Assembly (NCBI GenBank): GCA_026874595.1
Contig: CM049308.1
Coordinates: forward strand, 40,784,527 to 40,848,526
Reading direction: 5' to 3'
Length of the DNA stretch: 64,000 bases
Origin: Sipunculus nudus
Lineage: Eukaryota > Annelida > Sipuncula > Golfingiida > Sipunculidae
Under the pieces are notes generated by a model that was given only the letters and a program-made list of their open reading frames with translations, ran no database searches and had not been told where the DNA came from. How positions within the stretch are numbered: the stretch's first letter is position 1; the number at the start of each line of letters is the position of its first letter. Shown piece after piece: positions 11,301-21,700 of this stretch. The translations under genes and the position numbers were made by a program.

Positions 11301-12832
11301 TTTTTCAGATGACTGATTATTTGCAAAAAATTTGGTTGTAATAGCTTCTGCCGTTTTTGAGATAGCTTTGGTTAACGTACAGATGATGCATGATGCAAGA
11401 CGTACGACACGACGGATGACGCCGCACCATCGCATAAGCTCACAGGTTTGCTAAAAATGGGAGAAAATCGCGAAATTTCAGCCCTGCAGTATTAGGTCAA
11501 CCACAGTAGGTGCCCAAACATATATGAACAGTTCTGTCAGTTCTTTCACTTTGTTCTGTTCCCAACAGTCCTCTTCCCAAACGTATGTGAACAGTTCTGT
11601 CCAACCATTCCCCTCACTGTTCCTCATTTTATCGCTTATCACAATTTGTACCTAGGATGAGGAATGATATAATAAACCAAGGCACTTGTCAGGCCAGGCA
11701 GTTTTATGCATGTATGGTCCAGTTGGATTGATTAATGTAGATTATTCAGTCTAGCATCAACTGTAATCAATTTCATATTTTGTAAAGGAATAAAACTGTG
11801 ACCTATTCTGCATAGGGTGCCAATTGAAATTTGGTGATATTTTCATTAACTGATATAGCCCTTCCAAAAATAGAGTGCAGTGATGGAATAAGGGAGAGGG
11901 CTAATTGACTAGAGAGAGACCAAAACTTCTTGCAGACTATTTGGGATAAAATAATCAGGAAGTGAGAAAACAGTCCAACAGAATTATATATAAAATATTG
12001 TGGAAATATGGTGTATATGTTTAGACCTGTTGAAATATGTCCTGCTGTTAAGTCAAAATGAAAGAACTTTAAAAAATTTCCTGGTTTATGTTAATAGGCA
12101 TTCATTATTAAATTCCAATAAAACAATCAAAACATATGTACAGGAAATCATAAGGTATTTAATTTGGTAGTTCAATAAAATTCAAATTATTACCATGTAT
12201 TATAAATGATGACATAATATTATGTGATTTTATGAAAAGCATATATACTGTCATCATTTGCTATGACTGTGATCCATGTCACAATCACTAGGAGAAACTT
12301 CCAAAGATATTTCCTGGTTACACGTCAAGCTCCTGTGCTTCAAATCATGCGCACTCAATAAAATGACAATTCATTTTAATAACATCAGCATTGTTCTACA
12401 TATGAAATCAATGATTAAACCCTAATATTTAAGGCAATGAACTATGACTGATTACTGTATAATTAACATTAAAAACATTTTTTTTTTTACATTTTTAGGC
12501 TAACCTGTATAAATAGCGATTCATTACATTTGCAAAATGTACCGTTGATTAAGGACCTAACGTAGGACCTTGCAGTGTAACGGTCGCTGTCCCTATTGTA
12601 AGTTATACAGTTAATGGTCAAGTGCAAGTGTCAAACTTTATATTTATATTGAGTTACCGGTATGTTTGGAGGCCTGGCTCAGACATTGCTGTAGCTTTGA
12701 CATATTTCTTCCGGCCACCGCCCATGTCAGGTCTTTTTCTTCTTCTGCCGTGCGTGCCACCTCCTCCACGACATACTGGCCGGTGAAACCAGTAGCTCCA
12801 AAAATCACAATGTCATATTTCCTGTCTGTCAT
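5274..12832 (-). CDS. SCCPDH: Saccharopine dehydrogenase-like oxidoreductase, 5' part (4 coding exons)
   Basis: Coding exons on the minus strand are 12658-12832 (ATG start), 6600-6706, 5927-6007 and 5274-5394; the last exits in phase 1 and the gene continues left of the window. Exon 1 gives the N-terminal Rossmann start IVIFGATGFTGQYVVEEVAR and WAVAGRN. Exon 2 gives IVIADVKSEQSL and VLNCVGP, exon 3 gives YRFYGEQVVRACIEGGAHH and DISGEPQ, and exon 4 gives GVYAIGACGWDSIPADMG. These follow the vertebrate SCCPDH order. Splice sites are gtaact/ctgtaa, gtatgt and gtaaat, and exons 1+2 join as ACC-GGA-AAA. The protein is a lipid-droplet/mitochondria-associated putative oxidoreductase of uncertain substrate. 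The exon 4 start is uncertain: the only acceptor AG preserving phase is at 5395-5396, which drops about three residues present in the human protein. Confidence 0.9.
5927..6007 (-). CDS. SCCPDH: SCCPDH coding exon 3
   Basis: 81 bp, exactly 27 codons (YRFYGEQ to DISGEPQ), flanked by AG at 6008-6009 and GTAAAT from 5926. The length equals the corresponding stretch of the vertebrate protein. Confidence 0.88.
6600..6706 (-). CDS. SCCPDH: SCCPDH coding exon 2
   Basis: Acceptor AG at 6707-6708, donor GTATGT from 6599, 107 bp, exits in phase 0. It encodes the segment ending AHIVLNCVGP, which is nearly invariant in SCCPDH proteins. Confidence 0.88.
7921..8580. repeat. Large internal inverted repeat (two ~168-bp arms, ~320-bp spacer)
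   Basis: The arm 7921-8089 is repeated as its reverse complement at about 8411-8580, with only scattered mismatches. Both arms contain ACACAAGGCCGGCATCCAAG. The spacer 8090-8410 has no recognised content. Transcribed, this would fold into a long near-perfect hairpin. It is nested inside the TIR transposon. Confidence 0.85.
8768..8995 (+). CDS. Small basic, proline-rich ORF inside the transposon (hypothetical)
   Basis: A 75-residue ORF begins at an ATG after four tandem copies of an ATCAACCATT-like motif (8702-8760) and a TAAATAAA box at 8662. Its start is strongly basic (GKGKDKAPAPKRKR), like a nuclear localisation signal, followed by proline/glutamine- and serine-rich sequence. No catalytic motif is visible. 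It may be a remnant of an element-encoded DNA-binding protein or a chance ORF in GC-rich sequence. Confidence 0.25.
   Translation: MPPQGKGKDKAPAPKRKRPEPQPQREPSSSSRDDKRFIFRGPGVCTQQIAVLPPTNTDSRLQAAFQSPPCHRQIF
9575..10330. repeat. Tandem repeat, about 2.7 units of ~280 bp, with GGTGGCGCCACC palindromes
   Basis: The phrase GAATGTAGGTGGCGCCACCT (first copy GGTGGTGCCACC) recurs near 9598, 9877 and 10157. The companion phrases TGAACAGATGGACGCTGTGC and TTGGCCCAATCGGTCAAACG recur at the same period. Units diverge by several percent. No coding potential is seen. Confidence 0.85.
10331..11470. repeat. Dispersed-repeat tract in SCCPDH intron 1
   Basis: A degenerate continuation of the 280-bp repeat family (GTTGCACCACC at 10965). 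It includes a short TCTAGACA-rich palindromic patch (10594-10648) and an ending of CGAC/GATGACG-type sequence near 11400-11450. I see no gene in it. Confidence 0.6.
11471..12657. other. Remainder of SCCPDH intron 1, no gene seen
   Basis: AT-rich intronic sequence. A phrase TATGTGAACAGTTCTGTC is imperfectly duplicated at about 11521 and 11584. Otherwise nothing recognisable. Confidence 0.6.
12658..12832 (-). CDS. SCCPDH: SCCPDH coding exon 1
   Basis: ATG at 12832-12830, 58 codons plus one base (phase 1), donor GTAACT at 12657. It encodes the nucleotide-binding GATGFTG loop that opens the Rossmann fold. The first base of the next exon completes a glycine codon with the last base here. Confidence 0.9.
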
Positions 12833-13515
12833 GACTGCTCACTTGGTTTAACATCCAGGTCCGAAGTCAACTCAGGTGCACGTCAACGATGTAACGCCCT
12901 CTGGTGTCCATTGCAAACACCGCCGGACACAGGGAAGTAACAAGTGGCGCCATCTATATAAAGATAATGAGTTTATCATATATGTGAGCATAGGGGATCA
13001 AACTTGAAAAATAAAACGAAAATTTTATATTTTTTATTAGTAAACTGAAACATTTACAAAGCCTCCCAACACAATTTGCAAATGAAGTTGAAAGCAAATG
13101 GTACGTACATTATACATATATATAAAAATACTCTCAGTCCTGCTTTTAATTCATTTTTATAGGCCCTAGCAATCAAGATATAGTACACCTTGGTGCTAGT
13201 GACTTTTGAACTTATTTGAAGTATGGACCCAAGGTGATCAACATTCATTCTGGTTTAATTTAAATTTTAAATTTTTATAAAGTTTTACTCAGGGACTTAT
13301 TTTTAAAAAGATAATAAGTTAAACAAAGGCGGCGAACCCCCCGCCCCCCCCCCCCTCCAATAATATAATGGAAAAACATAAGGAGTACCAGTATTTCTCA
13401 GTACAGTTAGTATATTCTCCTGTACAGGACTGTAATAGACTAACACTCCCAATATCAACCCTATAAGTGCGTATATATATGTATTCATCAAATGATGACT
13501 TTATACAACTGTGTG

Positions 13516-13520
<5 letters not shown>

Positions 13521-13579
<59 letters not shown>
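13521..13579. repeat. (TA)n microsatellite
   Basis: About 60 bp of uninterrupted TA dinucleotide. Confidence 0.97.
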
Positions 13580-13580
<1 letters not shown>

Positions 13581-14277
13581 CATGTATATTTATACATATA
13601 TATAAATATGTATGTCTTCTATTCACCCCCCACCCCCCCAATGAATATTACGCTTGGTCGCCAATGGTAGAATTTTCCATTGTGCGGTTTTTGGGCATCA
13701 ATTATTGATTCATTTCAACAATATTTATTCATCTACGTCATTCTATTGTATCATATGACTATGAGGTGTGAATAAAATTCAATCAATGAAAATTTCAATT
13801 TGCAGCGCATTGTGGTGACCAAAATTAACCTCCGGATGGAATTCCCTCTGAATAGCTAAATTGAGTCCGGATAGCCTGAACATGGTAGCACTCTACTATA
13901 CAACATTTGCTATAGAACGTTATACAAAAGCTAGCGGGCAGCACCACGCGGGCATATCTGTCATCTGCTTGGTACCCAAGGCAAATCGCGCTTTCGGGGT
14001 CACTTATTCGACGTTATTTCACATTCCCTCTTTTTATTCAGGTAATTTGAAGTAAGTATACCAATGCTTGTGTTTTCATGACTTAATTGTAAAACTAGTG
14101 GAAACTATTGTAAATGTACTAAAGCAAATCTTTGCAAGTTGGGCCAGAAGGCTACTGGTTCGGGCTATATATTTAAAACTGTTTTCATCATGTTAATATT
14201 GGTGCGTGAAGAATACTTTGTGTACGTATTATATTCCTTTATACTTCTTAAAATATCTTTTATATCATATATGTGTA

Positions 14278-14358
14278 TATGCGTGAAAAATCGCTCATAT
14301 GAGATTGTAATGGAGTGTTTCCATGTGTCCGTCAGTGTATATGCGATTTTCACGCATA
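14278..14358. repeat. Short inverted repeat (hairpin)
   Basis: TATGCGTGAAAAATCGC and its reverse complement GCGATTTTCACGCATA (one-base bulge) face each other about 48 bp apart. GTTTCCATGTG lies between them and recurs inverted near 14490. It resembles the remains of a small foldback element. Confidence 0.6.
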
Positions 14359-14996
14359 GGGTCTGCGTGAACTGAGCGAGTTGGAGTAAAAAATGACGTT
14401 AATTCACCATCTTTTTGTGGAAGGCCTGCTCGATCCACTGTACAAATATGTCTGCCAGTTCACGCATATACGTATATAAGCGCACATGGAAACATACCGA
14501 TAGCCTACCTAATTTTTTACGCATATACGCAAATACGCGCACGTGGAAACACGCCTTAATGGTACGGCGCAGGCCTATTATCCTTGTACCAGGCAGTCGG
14601 TATGCATTTTTTGGTTTCAATCCTGACTAATTTAATAAAATTATAACGGTTTTATCAACAAGATAATGAGTTTTAATATTAGAGTCCGAGTCAATCGGGC
14701 CACAAGTATAGTTGGGAGAGTGACAATTAGTCGTATGAGCACTTCAATACCTCACTGGGAGCCTCGCTGACACGACGGACTGAGAGCCAGAATTTTGTTA
14801 CATTTTGTTTAAACGGGTCCACTTTGAAGAGTGACGCGCTGGCACGGGGTAATAGTGATACCTGTTGACACGGATTACAAGGGCATTGGGTGGTGTGTAT
14901 TTTGTGGCTTATATTGTAGAAACTCTCACTTTATGGCTATCGGACTCAATATACGGCAGGGCCAGATAATAATGAGTCCGATTAAATCGGGCCAGT

Positions 14997-15376
14997 GGAA
15001 TGTGTGTTGAGAGATTTCATATATGTACTGGCACGGCAACATGCATATTTTCTATGTCTTATTTCTTTAATCAATACCGATTTTATTCCGCATGCCGGAC
15101 CCGCATCCCGTACATAAAGGATCTGATGAGCTAAAGCTACGAATTTATATGCACGGCGTATGGATCGGCAAGCGGAATGCGGATACAAATCGATATGGAC
15201 TAAAGAAGTAAAGTGAGATTCTACATGCGCAGTTTCGGCATGTAGAATGCGTATTCAGCAGAAAGAATCGTGACATGTGGTGATTAATTTTGCTCGTTCC
15301 ACATTGTATCCCGGAGAGACACAGAAATATGCATGTTGCCGTGCCGGTACATTGGAAATCTCTCAACACGCATTCC
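14997..15376. repeat. Inverted repeat with nested hairpin
   Basis: Arm GGAATGTGTGTTGAGAGATT...GCACGGCAACATGCATATTT (14997-15050) is repeated inverted at about 15320-15376. The spacer holds a perfect 11-bp stem ATTCTACATGC / GCATGTAGAAT (15218-15228 and 15238-15248) with a 9-nt loop. No ORF. Confidence 0.75.
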
Positions 15377-16145
15377 GCATTCCGAGCATATGAAATCTCA
15401 GCTTTAGAGACGTCACGACCCAAGTGTTGAGCCATTTAAATGCCAGCCGGGTCGTGTAATCACGGCCACATTACGGCTTGAGATCGACGCTTGTATATAA
15501 GCCGTGTATAAGGTGTACGGCGTCTATCACAGTTGCAGTTTCCTGCGTTATGAACATAACAATACATTTACATTTACATTTGCTTTATACTGTGCGGATT
15601 CTTTTCCGTGATCTCCTTTCCACGCGCAAAAAAAAAATATGCCGGGAGAATCGATCATGAGAAAGGGGCTTACCATCAAAGTATGCATTAACAATTATTT
15701 TCTGAAACGTGAATATATTAATCCCCCAGTTTTCAAAAAGAAGAAGACTCCAAAGGCGTGATTATCGAACCATATTAGTTATACTGGAGATCACCAGATG
15801 GCAATAGTATACAAGAACTGATGCCTGTGCTAGGTCAGAAAATGGTTATACATGTACGGCAGGTGTATATAGATACTGCTGTTTAGAACACTATATAATC
15901 CGTCAACACCATGGAGAAACTAAACAAGACATTGTTTACATGATACAATTGCCTCTCGTGCAATACACCAAACGTCATATTTATAAGTATTTGTGTAATT
16001 ACTGTGTAGAGCAGGAAAAGGAAACTAAAAGGGACTAATTACCTCTCATTACTAGCACTTCGAAACATTAATGAATTTTCCTGGTCCGCATCTTGTGAAT
16101 AAATGAAACAAACTGCAAGTCCTGTTATACCGATAAAGGCATTCA

Positions 16146-16151
<6 letters not shown>

Positions 16152-16210
<59 letters not shown>
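16152..16210. repeat. (TA)n microsatellite
   Basis: About 59 bp of TA dinucleotide, followed by four copies of GTTA/AGTT. Confidence 0.97.
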
Positions 16211-16215
<5 letters not shown>

Positions 16216-16881
16216 TAGTTAGTTAGTTAGTTTGCCGTGTCACTTGACACATTGATATACGTTTGTTCATATATAATGAATCAGTATTCTCGGGTTGCGT
16301 GTATATCTTATGGGTTTATATAGAGACATCAATTAAAATATCCCCTTCAGCCACTGTCCCATATACAGGTCTGTTAGAAGGATATAGGTTACAAAGTAGG
16401 ATGTTTCAAACCACAAATGACCGGTCTCTTAATCCTTAAAATTAAATATGGTATCATCATCCATCATATGCATGCAACCATATCAACTAATTCAGCGAGT
16501 TTGCTACCAAGATCCCACTATATATTGTTTGATCAGATTATGCTGCGAACCTCGAATTAACCAGGTATTTTGTCGTGTAAATATACGTTTTTACAAAACC
16601 ATCTAATATATCTTGTTCAGCCCTCATAATAACATGCCTATGTTTACTTTACTTCCAGGAAAACCTATTAATTTTATAATAATATACCCGGCTGCAGTCA
16701 AAATAAAAGTCACAACAAATTCTCATAGTAACAGTAAATTGTTTTACTACTTCCTGATGACAAACTCCAAATACTCTGTGTGGCGACCCCAGCTTATCAG
16801 CTAACATATGTGCTGATTGGCTGCACAATCCATTCCTGTCGGGTAGCTAACTGCATGTGCCTGTTTTTCCTGGCCAACAGG

Positions 16882-18423
16882 ATGGCTCTTGCTTATATTG
16901 CTCTGGTTCAGCTGTCTCTACAAATGACGATCTTAATAAATGGAGGACTCGGATGTAATAAAGAATGTTTGATATGTGCGGATGACTGGAACCACCGCCT
17001 CCAAAAAGAAAATGTTCCTGTCATGTCATCCACAAAAATATTAAAACTGGATAATTGCCAGATCATCGGAATTGACTTACAACTGGCCTCTGTTATTCCC
17101 AGAATTCAACGTTTGTACATGTCGGGGAACAACATAACCACAATTCGAACCAACTTATTTTTGGGTTTAAAGGAGCTGACATTCTTGTCCATGAACCACG
17201 GCGGAATATCAAAAATAGAACCACAAGGTCTGTATGGCGTACCAAATCTCTCGGTGCTCAGTCTCACTAACAATGAATTAAAACTTTTGCAAGCAGTAAT
17301 GTTCGATGGGTTGCTCAGTTTGCAGTATTTGGATCTCCGTTTCAACAAAATAACAGTCCTGAACTCAAATGCCATGGCACCAATAAGATCGCTTAGAACA
17401 TTAAGGCTCGGACACAACTTACTGGTTACAGTTACTGCTTCCGGTGACTGGCCTTCAAATCTAGGGTGGCTGGACTTGAGCCAGAATTCGCTGATTTTCT
17501 ATCCTGATCTGGGAAAATGTACATTTTACATCACACTGGAAGGAAATCCAGTTCACTGTAGCTGCAAACGGGTTAATACTACTATCCCTAGCAGAAAGTG
17601 TCCGATATTTTTCAACTGCGAAACAGGTTTACTGAATGGTTTTAATGAAAGTTTACTTGAGTATTATGTGGACACAGGTAGCAGTATGCGTAATATCAGA
17701 ATGGGAAATCCGCAAGTAAACTACCAAGCAATACACGAGACCTTCATGACAGCTCCTCATTGCCGTAAACCAGAAATAATAAATTTTCACTTTTTTAAAG
17801 ATATCATTTTAACATGTTCTGCGCACGGTGATCCAGTACCAAGTGTTACTATAATGGGAACAAATGGCCAAACTTCACGTAGAGAACCATTGCAAGATAC
17901 TGGAGAAATTACGGTTTCAATGGTTGCGACATATAAGAATATCAACTATACTTGCACAGCTGAAAATATCATCGGTGTCGATGCGGAATACCTAGATGTC
18001 CGTAACAATGTAAGTTTTACGCATTCTGCTATCAACGAAAATATTAAAATCACCGATGAAATGCCAAACACGAAACCACCGACAACCGATTCTGCAAACT
18101 TACCCCTATCCATTGCAGGGTACAGTGCTATTATAGCTGTGAGTACTGTTGTATTAACAGTCCTTGCCACGAAATGTCGTTCTCGAAGGAACCGCTTTGT
18201 TTCGGAGCAAACACAACCGCCTGTGGCAATGAAAGAAATAGGGTCTGGTTTACCTTCTGATTGTATTCCAGAGGAAGATCATATATACCAGGAACTCCAA
18301 GCTGCGCAAAATGCTTCTGACAAAGAAGATGAATCTAAACCTGACACCACGGACCAGTCCTGTGTCTGTTTCAGGATCCAGAAAGGTACTGAAGATAATG
18401 AGGATTACTTGACACCTATTTAA
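16882..18423 (+). CDS. LRR-Ig single-pass transmembrane receptor
   Basis: An intronless 513-residue protein. I chose the ATG at 16882 because it has an ideal context (AGG-ATG-G) and opens a signal peptide (MALAYIALVQL). An in-frame ATG at 16855 is a weaker alternative. After an N-terminal Cys cluster come about six leucine-rich repeats (IQRLYMSGNNI, LSVLSLTNNEL, LQYLDLRFNKI, LRTLRLGHNLL, LGWLDLSQNSL), then an LRR C-cap with CSCKR and further Cys. An Ig-like domain follows (ILTCSAHGDPVPS to NYTCTAEN), then a Thr/Pro stalk, a TM helix (IAGYSAIIAVSTVVLTVLA) and a basic stop-transfer (KCRSRRNR). The tail has two tyrosine motifs, YQEL and YLTP. The architecture resembles LRIG/AMIGO-type cell-surface receptors. 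A role in recognition or adhesion is an inference. Confidence 0.92.
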   Translation: MALAYIALVQLSLQMTILINGGLGCNKECLICADDWNHRLQKENVPVMSSTKILKLDNCQIIGIDLQLASVIPRIQRLYMSGNNITTIRTNLFLGLKELTFLSMNHGGISKIEPQGLYGVPNLSVLSLTNNELKLLQAVMFDGLLSLQYLDLRFNKITVLNSNAMAPIRSLRTLRLGHNLLVTVTASGDWPSNLGWLDLSQNSLIFYPDLGKCTFYITLEGNPVHCSCKRVNTTIPSRKCPIFFNCETGLLNGFNESLLEYYVDTGSSMRNIRMGNPQVNYQAIHETFMTAPHCRKPEIINFHFFKDIILTCSAHGDPVPSVTIMGTNGQTSRREPLQDTGEITVSMVATYKNINYTCTAENIIGVDAEYLDVRNNVSFTHSAINENIKITDEMPNTKPPTTDSANLPLSIAGYSAIIAVSTVVLTVLATKCRSRRNRFVSEQTQPPVAMKEIGSGLPSDCIPEEDHIYQELQAAQNASDKEDESKPDTTDQSCVCFRIQKGTEDNEDYLTPI

Positions 18424-18666
18424 CCCATTGCTGGCTATATATTTATAAAGGAACGGTCAGATATTTGTACCTAAAGACAATTTTAACCTGATTAACATTA
18501 ATTCTTCCTTAAATTTATCTGTATTTAGGATAGATATTTGATTTTCATTTGCAGGTTTTCATATAATTGTATCTGTATAGACATTTCACTATTTTGGGGC
18601 ATGTTTTAATATGTGCAGGCTTTCCGTATATAGGCATACTATCTCTTTTGCTTGGTGAGAAGAACA

Positions 18667-18677
18667 AATAAAATAAA
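18667..18677 (+). terminator. Polyadenylation signals of the LRR-Ig gene
   Basis: Two overlapping AATAAA hexamers about 245 bp after the stop codon. Cleavage would fall near 18690-18700, against the 3' end of the convergent lectin-receptor gene. Confidence 0.7.
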
Positions 18678-18698
18678 ACATATTAAGTTTACTGGTCG

Positions 18699-18704
18699 TT
18701 TATT
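18699..18704 (-). terminator. Polyadenylation signal of the minus-strand CTLD receptor
   Basis: TTTATT on the + strand is AATAAA on the minus strand, only about 40 nt after that gene's TAG stop (18745-18747). Cleavage would fall near 18680, so the two convergent transcripts would touch or overlap slightly. Confidence 0.65.
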
Positions 18705-18744
18705 AAAAGGGTTAATTGTTACACATGATTGAGAAAATCGAGGT

Positions 18745-21700
18745 CTATGGGTCGACGATACTAATACTTGCAGGTGAAGTGCCAGTGCCTGTCGTCTGAA
18801 AAGAAAGGCAATAACAATTTAAACAGTGACATGGTTTTTGTCCATGTACCTTCAGCATAATTATAACTTTAAACATGCAAAACAATGTAAATGTTATGTA
18901 AAATTTCGAGAGGACATAAAATGTTGGCCCAACTCTCTTCAAGCTCACAAAATTCATCATAATTCATCAAAATTGGTAACAAACTGTTTATAACATGCAG
19001 CTATGAATAATATTTCTTTCTGTTGTTTTTAAATTCACCTACCAATTTTAAAAGCTGTTCTTTCTTGGCAAAATCCTTATATTTTTTCTGAAATATATAC
19101 AAATTATCTTTGTTTATATAATGACATTCTTTATGTAAACAGAATCAATACACTAGATATATAGCATGTTATAGAACACCTGCTTTTTTAACATTAGCGT
19201 CATGTATTTCACTAGTATAGTTGTATCATTCTCTGTTTATAACTTATTTTCATCTGTTTACATACTATAACAAAGCACTTACACTTAAGCCTGGATACAT
19301 ATGCATGTGGGGATGATTGCCCTCTGTTTGTTTTGAGGCAGCTGAGATTGGTACCATCTCTTCGTAGAAGTCATTTGTATGAGATCGCGCCTTAAAATGC
19401 TAGAAATGTCGAGAAACTATACAGAATTCATAACTTCATAAAATAATGTCATGTAATAAAACTGATTATCGTTGCACATTCAAAAAAGAAACTCGGTTGT
19501 CACACTTCCGCTACATTTGATGCGCATGTTATTAGATTTCTGCATTTGTACCAAAACTGGCATCAGGGGAAAAAATAATACAATCTCTTATCCAGTATAT
19601 CAAGATTTATGTTTATTTCGGAGGCATGTAAATTAGTGAGTTTCGTTACCGCTGAACTCCGTCTTGGTTTATCATTATAATTGTATAAATTACACACATA
19701 TAAGCAGGTTGCGAGAATAACCATACCGTATTGGCATGCCACTTGCTCATGAGAAATAAAGCAATAATCATAGTGGAAATGATGCAAAAAGCGCACACCA
19801 CGGGAGCGATGATTGTGGCATTTACGCTGCCGCGGTCTGAAAAGTATAAGAAAGACAATCGAAGTGTTCTTTAATAGATTAACATCTATATGAAATTTCC
19901 ATGAGAAAATTACAATTGCTGTTAAAATTTACTTACGTTAAGCATGTTGTTAAACATTTAAAATATCGGACTTAAGATAGGTACATAATTTGCTACGTAA
20001 TCTCTCAAGCGGACATTGAGCTGAACAAGCGTATCTTCTTTAGAAATGTTTATCGCAGGATTTGTACAGGAAACTTTTTATGTACAGATTAATACCTTTA
20101 TCGTTTACTTGAGATTCAGCTGATGGCGATTTTACATCGTAGTCCGGTCCATCGGTTGGCTTTATTCTAAAATCTATTTAAAAACTGGCAATTTAAAAAT
20201 TTCATATACAAGAATGCATGCAATAAAGCAATTCAATCATATTGTTATAGAATTTTTTTAATAACGTTCTTAAAATTTAATTCCTGAAAATATACGGTAT
20301 TTATTGGCTAAGATCCGATTGATGTGTATTTTTGTGTCACCACGTTTATATAAAATATCATCATATGTCTATATTTCAATGATAATTTATTAGAGTTACG
20401 GACACTCGAATTAACAGTTCACGGTTCTTAAAAAAATCATTGTTTTTTAGATAATAAGAAATAATTAGTACATATGGCTTCAATTTCGGTCATATGACCT
20501 CACTGTCACTAAAAATGCATTTGGCTGTGATCACCTTTTTGACACGTGTATTGGTACCTTCGGCTGCAAGAGACCGCTTTCCAGCCTTTAAAGGAACCGA
20601 TTTTCTCCATGACAGCACAGTCTCCTTTCTCAGAAGGCTCTCCAATTTCCCAGTAATTCACAAGCTGTGCTGTATTGATGAAAAAAAAATATTTGAATGA
20701 AAAATCAAAGGGACAATATCTCTACAAACATAGAGCAGAAATGTACGCTACACAGGAGAGTTAAAAATAGAGTGGACTGTCATGCGACAGTCACGATCTC
20801 CACCTACCCCTGATTCCATCCCCCCCCCCCCCCTTATTATCTCCGCTGTTGGATATTCCAACCGATCTTAATATTTACCCGTGTCTAAGATTTTGATCAG
20901 AACTCCATGGGGTTCAGAAAAAAAGAATTGAAATTTGATTGTCCCTTCTTCAAATTTCATGGATGAAGTGAAAAAGGCGCCGTCACATTTTCATAATTTG
21001 CATTAAAATTAAAAAAAAAAATTATTAAAAACTTTCACAGATGAGCTGAACATGGTAATGTGCAATTGTTCGTAATTTGCACATTATCAGAAAACTGTTA
21101 AAAATATGGCTACCAAACCTGCCACTACACTCCTACATTTGGAATAGCACATGTCTGTTAAAGTTGCATTTTTCTAAGTGTAATTATTATATATGGAAAC
21201 GCATCTCATCTGAAAAGTGTGCTGAGTAACCTATCGTAATTTTCGCATGAGTGAATACAAAAATTTTGGCATATAAATGGGCGCAAATAGGTTTTATCAA
21301 GACATTTACACCCTTTTCATTGTAAATAATATAGAAAATAATCGACAATAACAACAATCGCAGTTTTTCAGCCCTGTGACCTTGAAAAAATACGTCAAGG
21401 TCACTGAAACTGGTTCAAAGTTATTAAACCATAGTAATTACATCCTGGATGAGAGTCAACAAAATTGGATAAAAAATGGCAGAATAATAATAATAATAAT
21501 AATAAGGATGACTTTAAAAATAAATATCGCAACTTATAGATAGGTGGAGATAATTACAAGTTGCATTGTCTCAAAGTTAATATGTAGCCTGAAATATTTA
21601 AAGTGAATTATACAGGTGCCGGATAGTATCCATAAATGAAACACAGATGATGAAGAAGAAGTGTACGCTAAACCTGGAAATCACTTTGTCAAAAGTAATT

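Larger units (their letters stand above)
12833..16854. other. Intergenic region between SCCPDH and the LRR-Ig gene
   Basis: Contains the SCCPDH promoter side, two (TA)n tracts, a 12-bp poly-C tract (13344-13355), a short hairpin at 14278-14358 and a larger inverted repeat at 14997-15376. I recognise no coding exon; the ORFs across the TA tracts are simple-sequence artefacts. Confidence 0.6.

Noticed and set aside
13319-13708. ORFs rich in alternating I/Y across the TA tract, and similar ones at 28623-29198, 39966-40181 and 49945-50130
   Set aside because: They are translations of (TA)n microsatellites. The one at 28623-29198 merely overlaps real exons.
16780-16881. Longer N-terminus for the LRR-Ig protein
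   Set aside because: The extended ORF starts at GTG, not ATG. The ATG at 16882 has a good initiation context and a proper signal peptide.
18280-18420. ITIM call for YQEL/YLTP in the LRR-Ig tail
   Set aside because: The -2 positions are His and Glu rather than I/V/L/S, so the strict ITIM consensus is not met; recorded only as tyrosine motifs.
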